64,000 nucleotides of DNA from CAVQJU01 sp963712905 (GTDB taxonomy: Bacteria; Acidobacteriota; Vicinamibacteria; Vicinamibacterales; CAVVIG01): positions 124,001 to 188,000 of the forward strand of contig CAVQJU010000011.1 in assembly GCA_963712905.1 (NCBI GenBank), given 5' to 3'. Within the stretch, counting starts at the first letter, position 1. The number at the start of each line of letters is the position of its first letter. The notes below the pieces were generated by a model that saw only the letters and a program-made list of their open reading frames with translations, had not been told where the DNA came from and made no database searches. A program made the translations under genes and the position numbers. Of the stretch, positions 51,836 through 60,862 are shown in pieces.

Positions 51836-54800
51836 TCAGAATGTGATCTCGGCGCTGATCTTCGCGAGCCGCGCGGTCAGCACGGTCACCGGCGTGTTCC
51901 ACGCACCGGTTGGCGAATAAGCCGCGTTATAGGTCAGGATCGCGCTCGAGTTGAGTGAATTGTAGATATCGACGCCGAGCATCGTACGCGTGCGGCCGTA
52001 CCGCAGGATCTTCGCGATCCTGAAGTCGAGCTGGTTGATCCGGTCGCCGTACGTCGTGCCCGGCGTCAGGATGTTGATCGTGACGTTGGCCGGGTTGCCG
52101 GCCGGGGTGCGTCCGAGCGCCGCCGTGATGACCGAGCTCGGGACCGCGTAGTTCGCTGCGAGCAGCGCCCCGGGTTTGCTCTGGAACACGCCGCTCACCT
52201 GCAGTTCAATCTTCGGGATCACATACGATCCGAGCCCGCGCGCCTGCGTGAGGATGCCGTAGTCCACATGGCAGTACGGGCTGAGCGTGTTGACCGCGGA
52301 GCTCGTCAGACCCGGTAGGCCCGGCGTCAGGTTGGCGCTCAGCTCCGGCAGGTTGCCGCGCACCGCGCAGTTGTCGGCAATCTGCTTGCCGGTGCTCGTG
52401 CCGCCCTGGAAGGTCAGGCCGTTCCGCAGCCGGAAGTTCAGCGTCACGTCCACGCCGTTGAAGTACCGGTACCAGTCGCCGTACTTCTGCGAGTCGGTCA
52501 CGAGGTTGTTGACCTGTCCGAACTTCGCCGGATTGACGTCGTAGAGCGTGCCGACGGTATAGCCGCCGCCGCCGGGAAGACGTGGATCGGCCGGCGCGGT
52601 GATCGAATACGGCGTCAGGTCGGAGTTGGAGAACGCCTGGTTGTCCAGCACGGTGAAGCCGTGATACCACCGCCGCGTGTAAGCGATTTCGATCGACGCG
52701 CGCGCCATGAGCTGCTGCTGCACCGATGCGCCGAGCGTCCAGTCGGACGCGCGCACGCCCCACCCGTTGAGCAGTGCCGGATCGAAGCTGTTGGTCAACG
52801 GGAACTGGCCCTGTGACAGGAGCGCAAAGCTCTGGTTCGAGATCGCCCCGCACGAGTCGATGCTGCCCGTCGTCGTCGGGCTCTGGGCCCCGGGGTTCGC
52901 CAGGTTGCAGTCCGGCACGAAGTTGCGGTTCGCATCGGTCCAGGACCGCGTGACGCTCAACGGCGCGAACGGGCCGCCGCTGCCGGGCGCGCGCAACGTG
53001 GGGTTCGCGTTGGCCCAGTTGTTCGATACGCCCGCTCCCTCCAGGTACTTGCCGATGTTCGCCTTGACAGCCGTCTTGCCGTTGCCGAAGACGTCCCACG
53101 ACATGCCCATACGAGGCGTGATGTCCTTGTACGAGTTCACGCCTTGCGTGAGCGGGATGTTGATCGCGACCGGGAGGAACGTCGACGGCCCTTCCGTCTG
53201 TTCGGGATACCAGCTCGTCGAACGATCGAACCGCAGCGCACCCTGCAGGGTCAGGCGGTTGTGCGTCCACTGATCCTGCGCGAAGAACGCGTTCCAGCCG
53301 CCGGCACCGTTGTTCTGCCACGGCCCGACGAGCTCCGTGATCTGGTTGGGGACGAGATTGTTGACCCGGAACGACAGGTTCTGGCTGTTCGTGCCCCAGG
53401 TCCGGTAGTCCGTCATCAGCGTGCCCTGGTAGCCGAGCTTGAGGCTGTTCGCGCCGGTGACGTACGCCATCGTCGCCTTCCAGTTCCATGAGGCGGCCGT
53501 GTTGGTGCCGTAATCCTGCGATCGGTAGACCAGGCCCGCGGGAGCGTTGCCGTTGTTCGCGCAGCTCGGCGTGCACTGCTCGACCATGTTGATCAGATCG
53601 TGCGTCGGGTTCGGGTTGCGTTCGAAGTTGCCCCACCCGTAGTACACGCCGCCGAAGCCCGCGTCGAGCAGCAGCTTGCTGGTGACGGGCGATGCCCAGG
53701 TCACCTGCGGCACGCGCAGCGGGTTCGTCTGTGCCGTTCCCCGGGCTTCGGGCGAGACGCGCGGCGGATCGGTGATGCCGGTGGTCAGGCCCGTGCACTT
53801 CGGGCAGTTCGCCTGCTCGTCCCAGAAGCCGCTGATCTTGTTGCGCGGCGTCACCTGCCAGGTGACGCGCATGCTGCCGTTGTTGTTCGTGCGATCGGAG
53901 TACGCCGTCTGGAGGGGACGGCCGTTGAGGCCGTCTGCGGGCAGATATCCGAACTTCGTCGGGTCGCCAGCATTCACGTTGTAGTAGATGTTCGCGATCC
54001 CGCGCGTGCTGCCCTGAATGCGCGCGTTCCCGAAGAACCAGACTTTGTCCTTCTTGATCGGGCCGCCGAACGAGCCGTTGAGGTCGTAGACGCCCGTCAA
54101 CGGCAGAGGCGTCTGAAGGCCGGCGGCCTGCAGTTCCGGGGTGAAGTTGCTGCCTTCGAGCGCTTCGCCGGTCACGTTGTAGAACACGGCGCCCGAGTGT
54201 GAGTTGCCGCCGGTCTTCGGCACGATGTTCATCACCAGGCCGGCCGTTTCGGATTCGCCGAGGCCGCCCGCGGTCGTGAACGTGACTTCCTGGGCGTTGC
54301 CCACGTCGGCGATGTACGCCGGCGGCTGGTTGCCTCCGGGCGGGTTGCCGATGTTCAGACCGTCCACCGTCATCCGGCCTTCGTTGTTGCGTCCGCCGTG
54401 GATCGGAAACTGCGTGGTCGACGTCGTGGTGACGACGTCGTTCAGGTTGGTCATGACGCCGGGCACGACGTTGACGATACCGTTGTAGCTGCGCACCGTC
54501 GGGATCGACTTGAGGGCCTCGTTCGTGATCGTCACCTCGCGGCGCGCGCTCTGGACGTCGACCACGGGCGTCTCGCCGGTCACCGTGATGGTTTCGGCGA
54601 CCGCGCCGACCTTCAGGTCCGCGTTGATCGTCGCCGTGAACGAGCCGGTCAGCTCGATCCCGTCGCGCTTGAACCCGCTGAAACCGGTCAGGGACATGAT
54701 GACCGTGTACGTCCCGGGCCTCAGGTTCTCGACGCGATACTGCCCGGTGCCATCGGTAACGGCCGTGCGAACTTTCTCGATCAACGCCGGGCTGGAGGCT

Positions 54801-54934
54801 TCCACGGTCACTCCGGGAAGCACGGCGCCGGACGAATCTCTTACGGTGCCCGAAATGACGGCCTGCGCCAGGGCAGCCGTTGGAATCAGAACCACCCACG
54901 CCAGTAACACCAGGGTCTTCGCAAGTGCGCGCAT
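51836..54934 (-). CDS. TonB-dependent receptor with N-terminal carboxypeptidase-regulatory-like domain
   Basis: 1032 residues from ATG 54934 (MRALAKTLVLLAWVVLIPTA). A signal peptide, then the regulatory-like beta sandwich (AVISGTVRDSSGAVLPGVTV to GTYTVIMSLTGFS), plug domain (VTGETPVVDVQSARREVTIT and on, with FPIHGGRNNEGRMTVDGLN) and a long beta-barrel ending RLAKISAEITF, whose terminal Phe is the outer-membrane insertion signal. Closely related at its N-terminus to the receptor at 28702-31863, but its barrel and plug differ, suggesting another substrate. No adjacent TonB, lipoprotein or catabolic gene indicates what it imports. Confidence 0.9.
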   Translation of the reverse strand: MRALAKTLVLLAWVVLIPTAALAQAVISGTVRDSSGAVLPGVTVEASSPALIEKVRTAVTDGTGQYRVENLRPGTYTVIMSLTGFSGFKRDGIELTGSFTATINADLKVGAVAETITVTGETPVVDVQSARREVTITNEALKSIPTVRSYNGIVNVVPGVMTNLNDVVTTTSTTQFPIHGGRNNEGRMTVDGLNIGNPPGGNQPPAYIADVGNAQEVTFTTAGGLGESETAGLVMNIVPKTGGNSHSGAVFYNVTGEALEGSNFTPELQAAGLQTPLPLTGVYDLNGSFGGPIKKDKVWFFGNARIQGSTRGIANIYYNVNAGDPTKFGYLPADGLNGRPLQTAYSDRTNNNGSMRVTWQVTPRNKISGFWDEQANCPKCTGLTTGITDPPRVSPEARGTAQTNPLRVPQVTWASPVTSKLLLDAGFGGVYYGWGNFERNPNPTHDLINMVEQCTPSCANNGNAPAGLVYRSQDYGTNTAASWNWKATMAYVTGANSLKLGYQGTLMTDYRTWGTNSQNLSFRVNNLVPNQITELVGPWQNNGAGGWNAFFAQDQWTHNRLTLQGALRFDRSTSWYPEQTEGPSTFLPVAINIPLTQGVNSYKDITPRMGMSWDVFGNGKTAVKANIGKYLEGAGVSNNWANANPTLRAPGSGGPFAPLSVTRSWTDANRNFVPDCNLANPGAQSPTTTGSIDSCGAISNQSFALLSQGQFPLTNSFDPALLNGWGVRASDWTLGASVQQQLMARASIEIAYTRRWYHGFTVLDNQAFSNSDLTPYSITAPADPRLPGGGGYTVGTLYDVNPAKFGQVNNLVTDSQKYGDWYRYFNGVDVTLNFRLRNGLTFQGGTSTGKQIADNCAVRGNLPELSANLTPGLPGLTSSAVNTLSPYCHVDYGILTQARGLGSYVIPKIELQVSGVFQSKPGALLAANYAVPSSVITAALGRTPAGNPANVTINILTPGTTYGDRINQLDFRIAKILRYGRTRTMLGVDIYNSLNSSAILTYNAAYSPTGAWNTPVTVLTARLAKISAEITF

Positions 54935-54976
54935 CTGAACCTCGCTTCGGGTTTCAGGGCCTACGGCAACTGCTTG

Positions 54977-55005
54977 GGTATACGCTCGGCCCCTGGGGCT
55001 GTCAA
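54977..55005 (-). promoter_or_regulatory. Predicted sigma-70-type promoter of TonB-dependent receptor 2
   Basis: On the minus strand TTGACA (55005-55000) and TATACC (54982-54977) with a 17-base spacer, 42 bases before the receptor ATG. The layout matches that of the other receptor gene at 28587-28615. Confidence 0.55.
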
Positions 55006-55118
55006 CACGTAAGAAGCTCGAATGCCGTCATTTCCAGTTGAATCCAGCTGATTGGATCGAGCAGCCGGACGATTGGATATGATGTGCTCCGAAATCGGAC
55101 GAACGAAATGAGGGCTGC

Positions 55119-55568
55119 ATGCGGAAACGCGTAAAGAAACAGAAGCGCGTCGGCGGAAAGAAGAAGGCCCGCGCGGCGAAAGCACGGAAACCTGATCCGG
55201 TGCTCGCGCCCGTGCGCGGCGCGGAGCGCCGCCAGGTGGGTCACGTGAAACTGGAAGTGGGACGGGCCGGAGCGGCGCGCGTGAAGCGGATGATCTACCC
55301 CGCCGGATTCCACTGGGCGAAGGACATGAAGGCCGCCGTCGGCACCGACCTCTGCATGCACGCCCACGTCGGCTTCCTGGTACGCGGCGAGATCCACATC
55401 GAGTACCAGGACGGCTGCGTCGTGGAATTCAAGGCGCCGCAGGTGGTCGCGATCGAGCCCGGCCACGACGGCTGGGTGGTCGGCAGGGAATCAGTCGTGA
55501 TGATCGAGTTCGATTTCGAGCGCGACACGATCAGCCGCACGGGCATGCCCGACTCGCATCGGCACTAA
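55119..55568 (+). CDS. Cupin-domain protein with Lys/Arg-rich N-terminus
   Basis: 149 residues. The first 25 are nearly all basic (MRKRVKKQKRVGGKKKARAAK), followed by a single cupin barrel: DLCMHAHVGFLVRGEIHIEY has the His pair of motif 1 and the GEI turn, and VVAIEPGHDGWVVG is motif 2. The protein ends in DSHRH. The basic tail could bind nucleic acid or the membrane surface. It is divergent from the TonB-dependent receptor gene. A metal-binding small-molecule sensor is plausible, but nothing more specific can be said. Confidence 0.75.
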   Translation: MRKRVKKQKRVGGKKKARAAKARKPDPVLAPVRGAERRQVGHVKLEVGRAGAARVKRMIYPAGFHWAKDMKAAVGTDLCMHAHVGFLVRGEIHIEYQDGCVVEFKAPQVVAIEPGHDGWVVGRESVVMIEFDFERDTISRTGMPDSHRH

Positions 55569-55598
55569 TCAACTACGTACGTATTGCGAGTGTGGGGC

Positions 55599-56711
55599 CT
55601 ACGCCGAGCGGCGTGGAATGCGCACCTTGAGCGCGACGCCGCCGTTCTGCGGCGTCGTCATCGTCACTTCGCCGCCGAGACGTTCGGCCGCCGCTCTGGC
55701 CGAGACGGCGCCGAGCAGCGCCTGCCAGCCGCCGGGCCGGTCGGACCACGATTCGTCGAACACGCGCCGTGTCCAGTCCTTCGGCATCGAGACGCTGGTG
55801 CACGAGATCTCGACCGTCGTCGACGACTGCTGGCGGGCCGAGCGAATCTGGATGACGGGCCGGTCGGTGAGATCGACGATCGGGAGAAGCGCAACCAGCG
55901 CGCCGGTCAGGCCCACTCCCAGCACCTGTTCATCGACCGAGTCGGATCCGACACCGTCGGCGAACGTGACGTGGAGGGCCACGCCCGCCAGGCGGAACTC
56001 CGGCGCCAGCGACTTCCTGACCTGATCGATCGCGGTGGCGACGGCCACGGTGCCGGTGCCGCGCACCGGCGCCTGCTCGGCGAGCTGCTGCGCGTCCAGC
56101 ATCCACGCCGCACGGTAGGTATTGGCCTGTGCGAGATCGAAGCCGACACGCCGTGTGACGGCGTCGTCGCCGGTCGAGAGCGTCATCGCCGTCTGGATCG
56201 TCGTCAGGTGCCGCCGCAGGTTCTGGCGGAACCCTTCGACGCCCGCCGCGCGGGAATCCGAGTCGGCTTCCGAGGGGCCGCCGCACCGGAGGTTGTCGGC
56301 TTCCGCCAGCGCATCGGCCTGGCTGCTGTCGACCGGGAGGATGACGCACGGCACCGTGGTCAGACCGGCCAGCCTGGCGGCCTCGAGGCGGCTGCGGCCC
56401 GCCACGGCGATATACGAGGGGCCATCGCCCCGAACCAGCAGCGGCTGCAGGACGCCGTGCGCGGCGATCGAGCGTACGAGCGGCTCGAGCTCGGCGCGGT
56501 TGCGGACGTGATCGGCCTGGATCGCATGCGTGGAGATCATCCGGATGACCGGCCCGACCGAGCGCTCGCTCAGATCGTCCACGTAGTGCGCTTCGGCGCG
56601 CATCCGGTAGCCGGCCGGAAGCCCCTCGCGCACCGGCGGGAGATCGGTCAGCAGGCTTTCGTCGGAGAGTGAGGAATCACGCGCGCTCGCATTCGGTTGG
56701 AGTTCAGACAC
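55599..56711 (-). CDS. ParB-like domain fused to a degenerate histidine-kinase-like region
   Basis: 370 residues from GTG 56711. Residues 55-120 are a ParB N-terminal domain: VIRMISTHAIQADHVRNRAE, LVRSIAAHGVLQPLLVR and AGRSRLEAARLAGL, the last being the GERRxxA-like box that binds CTP in ParB. No ParB HTH follows. Instead residues 150-370 look like a kinase dimerisation helix pair (FRQNLRRHLTTIQTAMTLS) and a GHKL-like ATPase fold without its N, G1 and G2 boxes, ending with GGWQALLGAVSARAAAERLG and GGVALKVRIP, which resembles a kinase C-terminus. No ParA is nearby, so plasmid or chromosome partitioning is unlikely. Confidence 0.7.
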   Translation of the reverse strand: MSELQPNASARDSSLSDESLLTDLPPVREGLPAGYRMRAEAHYVDDLSERSVGPVIRMISTHAIQADHVRNRAELEPLVRSIAAHGVLQPLLVRGDGPSYIAVAGRSRLEAARLAGLTTVPCVILPVDSSQADALAEADNLRCGGPSEADSDSRAAGVEGFRQNLRRHLTTIQTAMTLSTGDDAVTRRVGFDLAQANTYRAAWMLDAQQLAEQAPVRGTGTVAVATAIDQVRKSLAPEFRLAGVALHVTFADGVGSDSVDEQVLGVGLTGALVALLPIVDLTDRPVIQIRSARQQSSTTVEISCTSVSMPKDWTRRVFDESWSDRPGGWQALLGAVSARAAAERLGGEVTMTTPQNGGVALKVRIPRRSA

Positions 56712-56768
56712 GTCGACGCTCCGTCAGCCAGTGAAAAATTTTGTGTGCACCCGGAAGAGGAGCCTAAG

Positions 56769-57131
56769 TTATAGCAGAGCTTTTCGATGTGTAGCAAGCA
56801 ATTGCGAAGGTAGAAAGGCATCTTCGGCGCCGAAATCTTCGGGCGGAAAGAGCAGCAGCGCGTCCGGTTCTTCAGGATTCGTCGCGGCGCGAGATTGGGC
56901 TGGATGCCCCAGACTCTTGAAAACCGTCGCGGCGGCTCCGAAAAAGCCCAGCATCAATGCTGACAGCGTGACAGCGCCAAGGGTCGAGTACGGTTCGTAG
57001 CGGAACGCCCACCGCCAGGTGAGCGTGATCATGAGGACGCCGTGAATGGCCATCGTCATCCACGCGATCGCCGCGATGGCCGTGCTCCTGGATCGGGTCT
57101 CACGCCATGCGAACTGTGCTTGCCGCCGCAT
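56769..57131 (-). CDS. Small membrane protein of unknown function
   Basis: 120 residues from ATG 57131 (MRRQAQFAWRETRSRSTAIA). Two TM helices (IAAIAWMTMAIHGVLMITLTW and LGAVTLSALMLGFFGAAATVF) and a soluble C-terminus (NPEEPDALLLFPPEDFGAED). No family is recognised. It lies 57 bases downstream of the ParB-like gene start on the same strand, so it is not clearly in an operon with it. Upstream codons give a longer frame, but the added residues look non-coding. Confidence 0.5.
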   Translation of the reverse strand: MRRQAQFAWRETRSRSTAIAAIAWMTMAIHGVLMITLTWRWAFRYEPYSTLGAVTLSALMLGFFGAAATVFKSLGHPAQSRAATNPEEPDALLLFPPEDFGAEDAFLPSQLLATHRKALL

Positions 57132-57239
57132 GCGCAGATTGTGCACCCGCTTTCCGGCAGACCCAAGGGGGCGCGCGGCGCATTCTGCATGATCCTGCAC
57201 TGGTTTTTCGGCGGCTTGCACGCCGATTGATCGGAACAG

Positions 57240-57614
57240 CTACTTGCCGGCCGCCAGGATCACACTGGAGACCGTAAAGACGTCACCGGCGAGCGTCCCG
57301 GTCATCTTGACCGTCCGCGCGGCGAACGTGGGAAGGCTCGCGTGGTCCTGGTTCGCGATCCGGTACGTCTTTCCGTTGACGACGAGCACGTATTTCTGGC
57401 CGCGGCGCATGACGCAGCCCACGGTGCACTCCTGGTTCGTCATCGTCCGCCCGGAATTCTCTTTGGCGTGCTCGATGTTCGACTCGTGGCCCATCGCGCA
57501 CATCGTGTCGCTGATGACGCCGGTCAGGGTGGTTTCGGCCGCGAAGCTCGTGGCGGAGAAGGAGAAGAAGACGGCGATCGCGATCGCAAGCAGTGGTTTC
57601 ATGTTGTTACTCAT
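57240..57614 (-). CDS. Small exported protein with conserved Cys residues
   Basis: 124 residues (start at 57614 or, without five residues, at 57602). The signal peptide is PLLAIAIAVFFSFSATSFAA. The mature part reads TTLTGVISDTMCAMGHESNI, then TNQECTVGCVMRRGQKYVLV, and NGKTYRIANQDHASLPTFA. It resembles a small acidobacterial secreted family with a GxVSDTMCG-type beginning and an OB-like beta fold, function unknown. Its start overlaps the end of the lactonase-like gene by eight bases, so they may be one operon. Confidence 0.7.
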   Translation of the reverse strand: MSNNMKPLLAIAIAVFFSFSATSFAAETTLTGVISDTMCAMGHESNIEHAKENSGRTMTNQECTVGCVMRRGQKYVLVVNGKTYRIANQDHASLPTFAARTVKMTGTLAGDVFTVSSVILAAGK

Positions 57615-58470
57615 AGTAGGCCGGGGACTTCCTGAGCTTCGCGTTGGCGCCGAAGTCGTGCTGGATCCAGATTTGGGTCTTCGTGCGGGCGAGGTATTCC
57701 TCGATCGTCACGCGCGAGGCGGCCGAGGCCTGGACGTTGAACTCGTTGTCGGGCGGCGTGCGGTGCAACGCCCGCTCGGGCGGGTAGTGATAGAGGTCGC
57801 CCCCGAGCATGACGCGTCCGGTGCGTGCGAGCCGCAGGATCAGCACCTGATGGCCCGGCGTATGCCCGGGCGCGGCCTTGATGATGGCCTGGCCATCCCC
57901 GAAGACGTCGTACTCGTCCTTGTCAATCAGCTTGATCGGGCTGGACTTGAGCCTGGTGTAGAACGCAGGGTTCACGCGCGGGTTGTTTTCGGTCCACATG
58001 AAGTCGCGTTCGGCGGGCGGCGTCAGCCACGTGGACGCGGCGAACTCGTTCAGGTTTGCGGTGTGATCGATGTGTGCGTGGGAGACCGCGACGTACGTGA
58101 CGTCGGCCGGCATATAGCCGATCTGAGAGAGCTGGCTCTTGAGCGTGCGCGTCACGAAGGCGGCGACGGTCGGGTTCACGTTCGCGCGGGCGCCCTGCGG
58201 CTGCGCCTCGACGGTCTCGTCGGGGATGACGCCCGTGTCCCACAGCAGCGTCCCGCGCGGGTGCGCGACGAGGAAGCACGGCACGGGCATCCGCGTCTCG
58301 CCCGCCTCGGCGATCGTGATGTGATAGCGCTCGACGCCTTCCCGGTTCGGCGTCAGCATGCCGCAGTCGAACACGTACAGCCGCATCGACTTCGGCGCGG
58401 CCGGCGCCGCCGTCCCGGCGGGCGATCCGAGCGCGATGGCGGCGAGCGTCAGGAGGGCGGCCGTTCGCAT
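57607..58470 (-). CDS. Exported metallo-beta-lactamase-fold hydrolase, AHL-lactonase-like
   Basis: 287 residues from ATG 58470, with AGGTGAAC upstream and a signal peptide (TAALLTLAAIALGSPAGTAA). Zinc ligands of the lactonase subgroup are present: SHAHIDHTAN (HxHxDH), PGHTPGHQ, GGDLYH and IQHDF. The N-terminal VFDCGMLT and CFLVAHPRGTLLWDTG match AiiA-like lactonases of N-acyl homoserine lactones. A signal peptide means it acts outside the cytoplasm, unlike AiiA. It starts two bases after the double-cupin stop. Quorum quenching is possible; another lactone or ester is equally so. Confidence 0.85.
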   Translation of the reverse strand: MRTAALLTLAAIALGSPAGTAAPAAPKSMRLYVFDCGMLTPNREGVERYHITIAEAGETRMPVPCFLVAHPRGTLLWDTGVIPDETVEAQPQGARANVNPTVAAFVTRTLKSQLSQIGYMPADVTYVAVSHAHIDHTANLNEFAASTWLTPPAERDFMWTENNPRVNPAFYTRLKSSPIKLIDKDEYDVFGDGQAIIKAAPGHTPGHQVLILRLARTGRVMLGGDLYHYPPERALHRTPPDNEFNVQASAASRVTIEEYLARTKTQIWIQHDFGANAKLRKSPAYYE

Positions 58471-58472
58471 GT

Positions 58473-59129
58473 TCACTTCACCTCGACCTGAATTTCCACG
58501 GCCGTGCGGGGGCCGACGTTTTCCGTGATGTGCTTCAGCGCGTCCCGCCACGCGACCTCGCCCGGCCGGCGGGGGTTGTCCACGACGCGGCCGTCCGCCA
58601 TCTGCATCGTGGTGTGCAGATCGGTCAGGTAGACGACCACGTAGTGCGGGTGCTCATGCTGCGGGCTCTTCACGCGCGGTTCGAGCACCGTCCGCAGCAC
58701 ACGGACGCGATCGTTCTCGAGCGGCACGGTGTGATACTTCGGATCGAGCCTGACCGGATCGAGCGCGACGGGCGGCGACGGCGGCGCGCCGGGCTTGAGC
58801 TCGATCACGATGATTTCAGCCGGTTGGCCGGAGGCGTTCTCCTCGCCGTAGGCGCCGGCGTCCCGGTACGCCACCGATCCGGCCTTCTGACGGGCGTCCC
58901 GGACGCCGCCTCCGGCGATCGCCACCCGATCGTGAGCGTCGGTCAGATAGACCAGCACGGTGGGCGGATGTTCGCGCACCGGCCTCTTCTCGTGCGGCGC
59001 CCGCGTCGATCGCCACACGCGGACCCACGCGTTCTCCAACTCGGGCTTGTCGCCCGCGGCCTGCGCGGCGGGGACGAGAGCCGCGACGATCATCGATGCC
59101 AGCAGCAGACCCATGGCGGAGCGCCTCAT
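58473..59129 (-). CDS. Exported double-cupin protein
   Basis: 218 residues from ATG 59129 (MRRSAMGLLLASMIVAALVP), a signal peptide ending at AQAA. Two related cupin halves are visible: LENAWVRVWRSTRAPHEKRP with VREHPPTVLVYLTD, and VPLENDRVRVLRTVLEPRVKS with QHEHPHYVVVYLTDLHTTMQ. The second half keeps the HEHPHY metal-ligand pair; the first has REHPPT and may have lost one His. A bicupin in the periplasm might bind or transform a small substrate. It lies directly upstream of the lactonase-like gene, two bases apart, hinting at a shared pathway. Confidence 0.75.
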   Translation of the reverse strand: MRRSAMGLLLASMIVAALVPAAQAAGDKPELENAWVRVWRSTRAPHEKRPVREHPPTVLVYLTDAHDRVAIAGGGVRDARQKAGSVAYRDAGAYGEENASGQPAEIIVIELKPGAPPSPPVALDPVRLDPKYHTVPLENDRVRVLRTVLEPRVKSPQHEHPHYVVVYLTDLHTTMQMADGRVVDNPRRPGEVAWRDALKHITENVGPRTAVEIQVEVK

Positions 59130-59143
59130 TCTACGTCCGGCCG

Positions 59144-59896
59144 TTATTCCCACCGAAATACCCTCGTCGAGATAGCCGTAAAGACGATGAACGCGAGGGC
59201 GAGAGCGGAGATGTCACCCAGGTGGGCCGACCAGGCCTCGTGCGTCCAGATGCCCTGCAGCAGCGACACGGCGTAGGTGAGGGGCAGGAACCGCGCGAGG
59301 CCGCGCAGAGTCGGCGGCAGCGAGGCGATCGGCACGAAGAGGCCGGAGACGGCGATCATCGGGTAGAGGATGATGGCGCCGAGCGGCTGGGCGAAACGCG
59401 CCGTGGGCACGATGCTCGAGATCAGGAAGCCGAGCGACAGGATGCTCAGGGTGCTGATGAGCAGGGCCAGCGTGAAGCCGGCCAACGGCGCGTCGACCCC
59501 GACCGGGTAGTAGCGTTTTCCCACGAGGACCATCAACACCAGCGTGGTCGCCGTCAGCAGCAGCTTCACGATCACGTGCGCCGTGAGAATCGTCAGCGGG
59601 CTGAGCGGCGTGGCGCGCAGGCGTTTGAGGATGCCGCCTTCGCGGTAGATCGAAATGACGGTCACGAGCGACAGGACCGCGCTGATCGCGATGAGCACCG
59701 TCGAGAAGACCGGGAAGCTGACGCCCACGAGCGTCCCGCCTCTCGACGTCGGAGACAGGCGCGCCAGGCTGCCGCCGGCGATTCGCCCGAGCACGACGAA
59801 TGCGAGCACCGGCATTGCGATCGTCCCGAAGGCCCCCAGCGGCTCCCGCAGGAAAATCTTGATTTCGAGCCAGGTCAGTTTGAGCAGTCCGCGCAT
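59144..59896 (-). CDS. ABC-2-type transporter permease
   Basis: 250 residues from ATG 59896 (a GTG at 59905 is an alternative). Six TM helices with the ABC-2 pattern: LLKLTWLEIKIFLREPLGAF at the N-terminus, GVSFPVFSTVLIAISAVLSLV, and a terminal region GAIILYPMIAVSGLFVPIASL then LPLTYAVSLLQGIW. This is the membrane half of a drug- or polysaccharide-export system; it pairs with the ATPase encoded 12 bases upstream. Its stop lies 15 bases from the double-cupin start, so the cluster may be one transcript. Confidence 0.9.
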   Translation of the reverse strand: MRGLLKLTWLEIKIFLREPLGAFGTIAMPVLAFVVLGRIAGGSLARLSPTSRGGTLVGVSFPVFSTVLIAISAVLSLVTVISIYREGGILKRLRATPLSPLTILTAHVIVKLLLTATTLVLMVLVGKRYYPVGVDAPLAGFTLALLISTLSILSLGFLISSIVPTARFAQPLGAIILYPMIAVSGLFVPIASLPPTLRGLARFLPLTYAVSLLQGIWTHEAWSAHLGDISALALAFIVFTAISTRVFRWE

Positions 59897-59908
59897 GGGG
59901 TTCACACT

Positions 59909-60835
59909 TCAGTCGCGAATCGAGTGGCCCGTCAGCTTCAGGAACACGTCTTCGAGGTTCGGCGTGGCGGTCCGGAAGTCGGTCACCCGGATCTGGTGCT
60001 CGGACAGACACGTGATGACCTCGGCCACCAGGTCGTCGCCGCGGCCTCGAACCGTGATCCGATCGTCTTCCCTCGTCACGTCGTTCACGCGCGGCATCGC
60101 GCGAAGCCGCTCGTGCGCCGCGGCGTCCGTGGTGACGAGCACGACGCTTCGTTCGGGGCAGTGCCGGTCCACGAGGCGCGACGGCCGGTCCACGTCCACG
60201 ATCCGTCCGTGCTCGATGATCGCCACGCGATCGCACAGCCGCTCGGCTTCCTCCATGAGATGTGTTGTCAGGAAGACGGTCTTCCCGCGGTCGCGGATGC
60301 CGCGAATGAGTTCCCAGATTGCCCGGCGGGCCTGCGGATCGAGGCCGGTCGTCAGCTCGTCGAGGAACACGACCTCCGGATCGTTGATGAGCGCGAGCGC
60401 GATGAACAGCCGCTGTTTCTGGCCGCCCGAGAGCGTCATGAACCAGGCGTTCCGTTTTTCCGCGAGGCCGAGCTGCTCGAGCAGGCGGTTGCCGTCAACC
60501 GACGTGCGGTAGAGCGACGCCCACAGATCGACCGCCTCCCACACCTTGATGCGCTTCTGCAGCTGCGCTTCCTGCAGTTGAACGCCGATGCGCGCGTTCA
60601 GCGCCGCCGCGTCGCGAGCGGGGTCGAGGCCCAGGACCGCGATCGTGCCGCGATCCGGCCTGCGCAATCCCTCGATGCACTCGAGCGTCGTGGTCTTGCC
60701 GGCGCCGTTGGGTCCGATGAGGCCGAAGATCTCGCCGTCCTGGACGTCGAACGATACGTCGTCGACGGCCACCATCCGGCCGTAGGTCTTCCGGATGTTC
60801 GAGACGTGAATGACGCTATTAACAGGGCGGGCCAT
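59909..60835 (-). CDS. ABC-2-type transporter ATPase
   Basis: 308 residues. Walker A GPNGAGKTT, Q-loop GVQLQEAQLQKR, signature LSGGQKQRLFIALALI, Walker B VVFLDELTTGLDPQAR and H-loop TTHLMEEAERL. This is a CcmA/DrrA-type ATPase. A C-terminal regulatory extension (about residues 225-308, RSVVLVTTDAAAHERLRAM onward) is typical of the drug-resistance subgroup. It forms an exporter with the ABC-2 permease next to it. Confidence 0.93.
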   Translation of the reverse strand: MARPVNSVIHVSNIRKTYGRMVAVDDVSFDVQDGEIFGLIGPNGAGKTTTLECIEGLRRPDRGTIAVLGLDPARDAAALNARIGVQLQEAQLQKRIKVWEAVDLWASLYRTSVDGNRLLEQLGLAEKRNAWFMTLSGGQKQRLFIALALINDPEVVFLDELTTGLDPQARRAIWELIRGIRDRGKTVFLTTHLMEEAERLCDRVAIIEHGRIVDVDRPSRLVDRHCPERSVVLVTTDAAAHERLRAMPRVNDVTREDDRITVRGRGDDLVAEVITCLSEHQIRVTDFRTATPNLEDVFLKLTGHSIRD

Positions 60836-60862
60836 CCGGCCCAGATTATGGGCCGACTGGCC

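Noticed and set aside
52206..54899. An 897-codon frame overlapping TonB-dependent receptor 2 on the same strand
   Set aside because: It is the out-of-frame shadow of the receptor, Arg-rich and without signal peptide or strands.
55599..56711. A chromosome-partitioning ParB
   Set aside because: No ParA gene, no parS-like palindrome, and no HTH after the ParB N-terminal domain.
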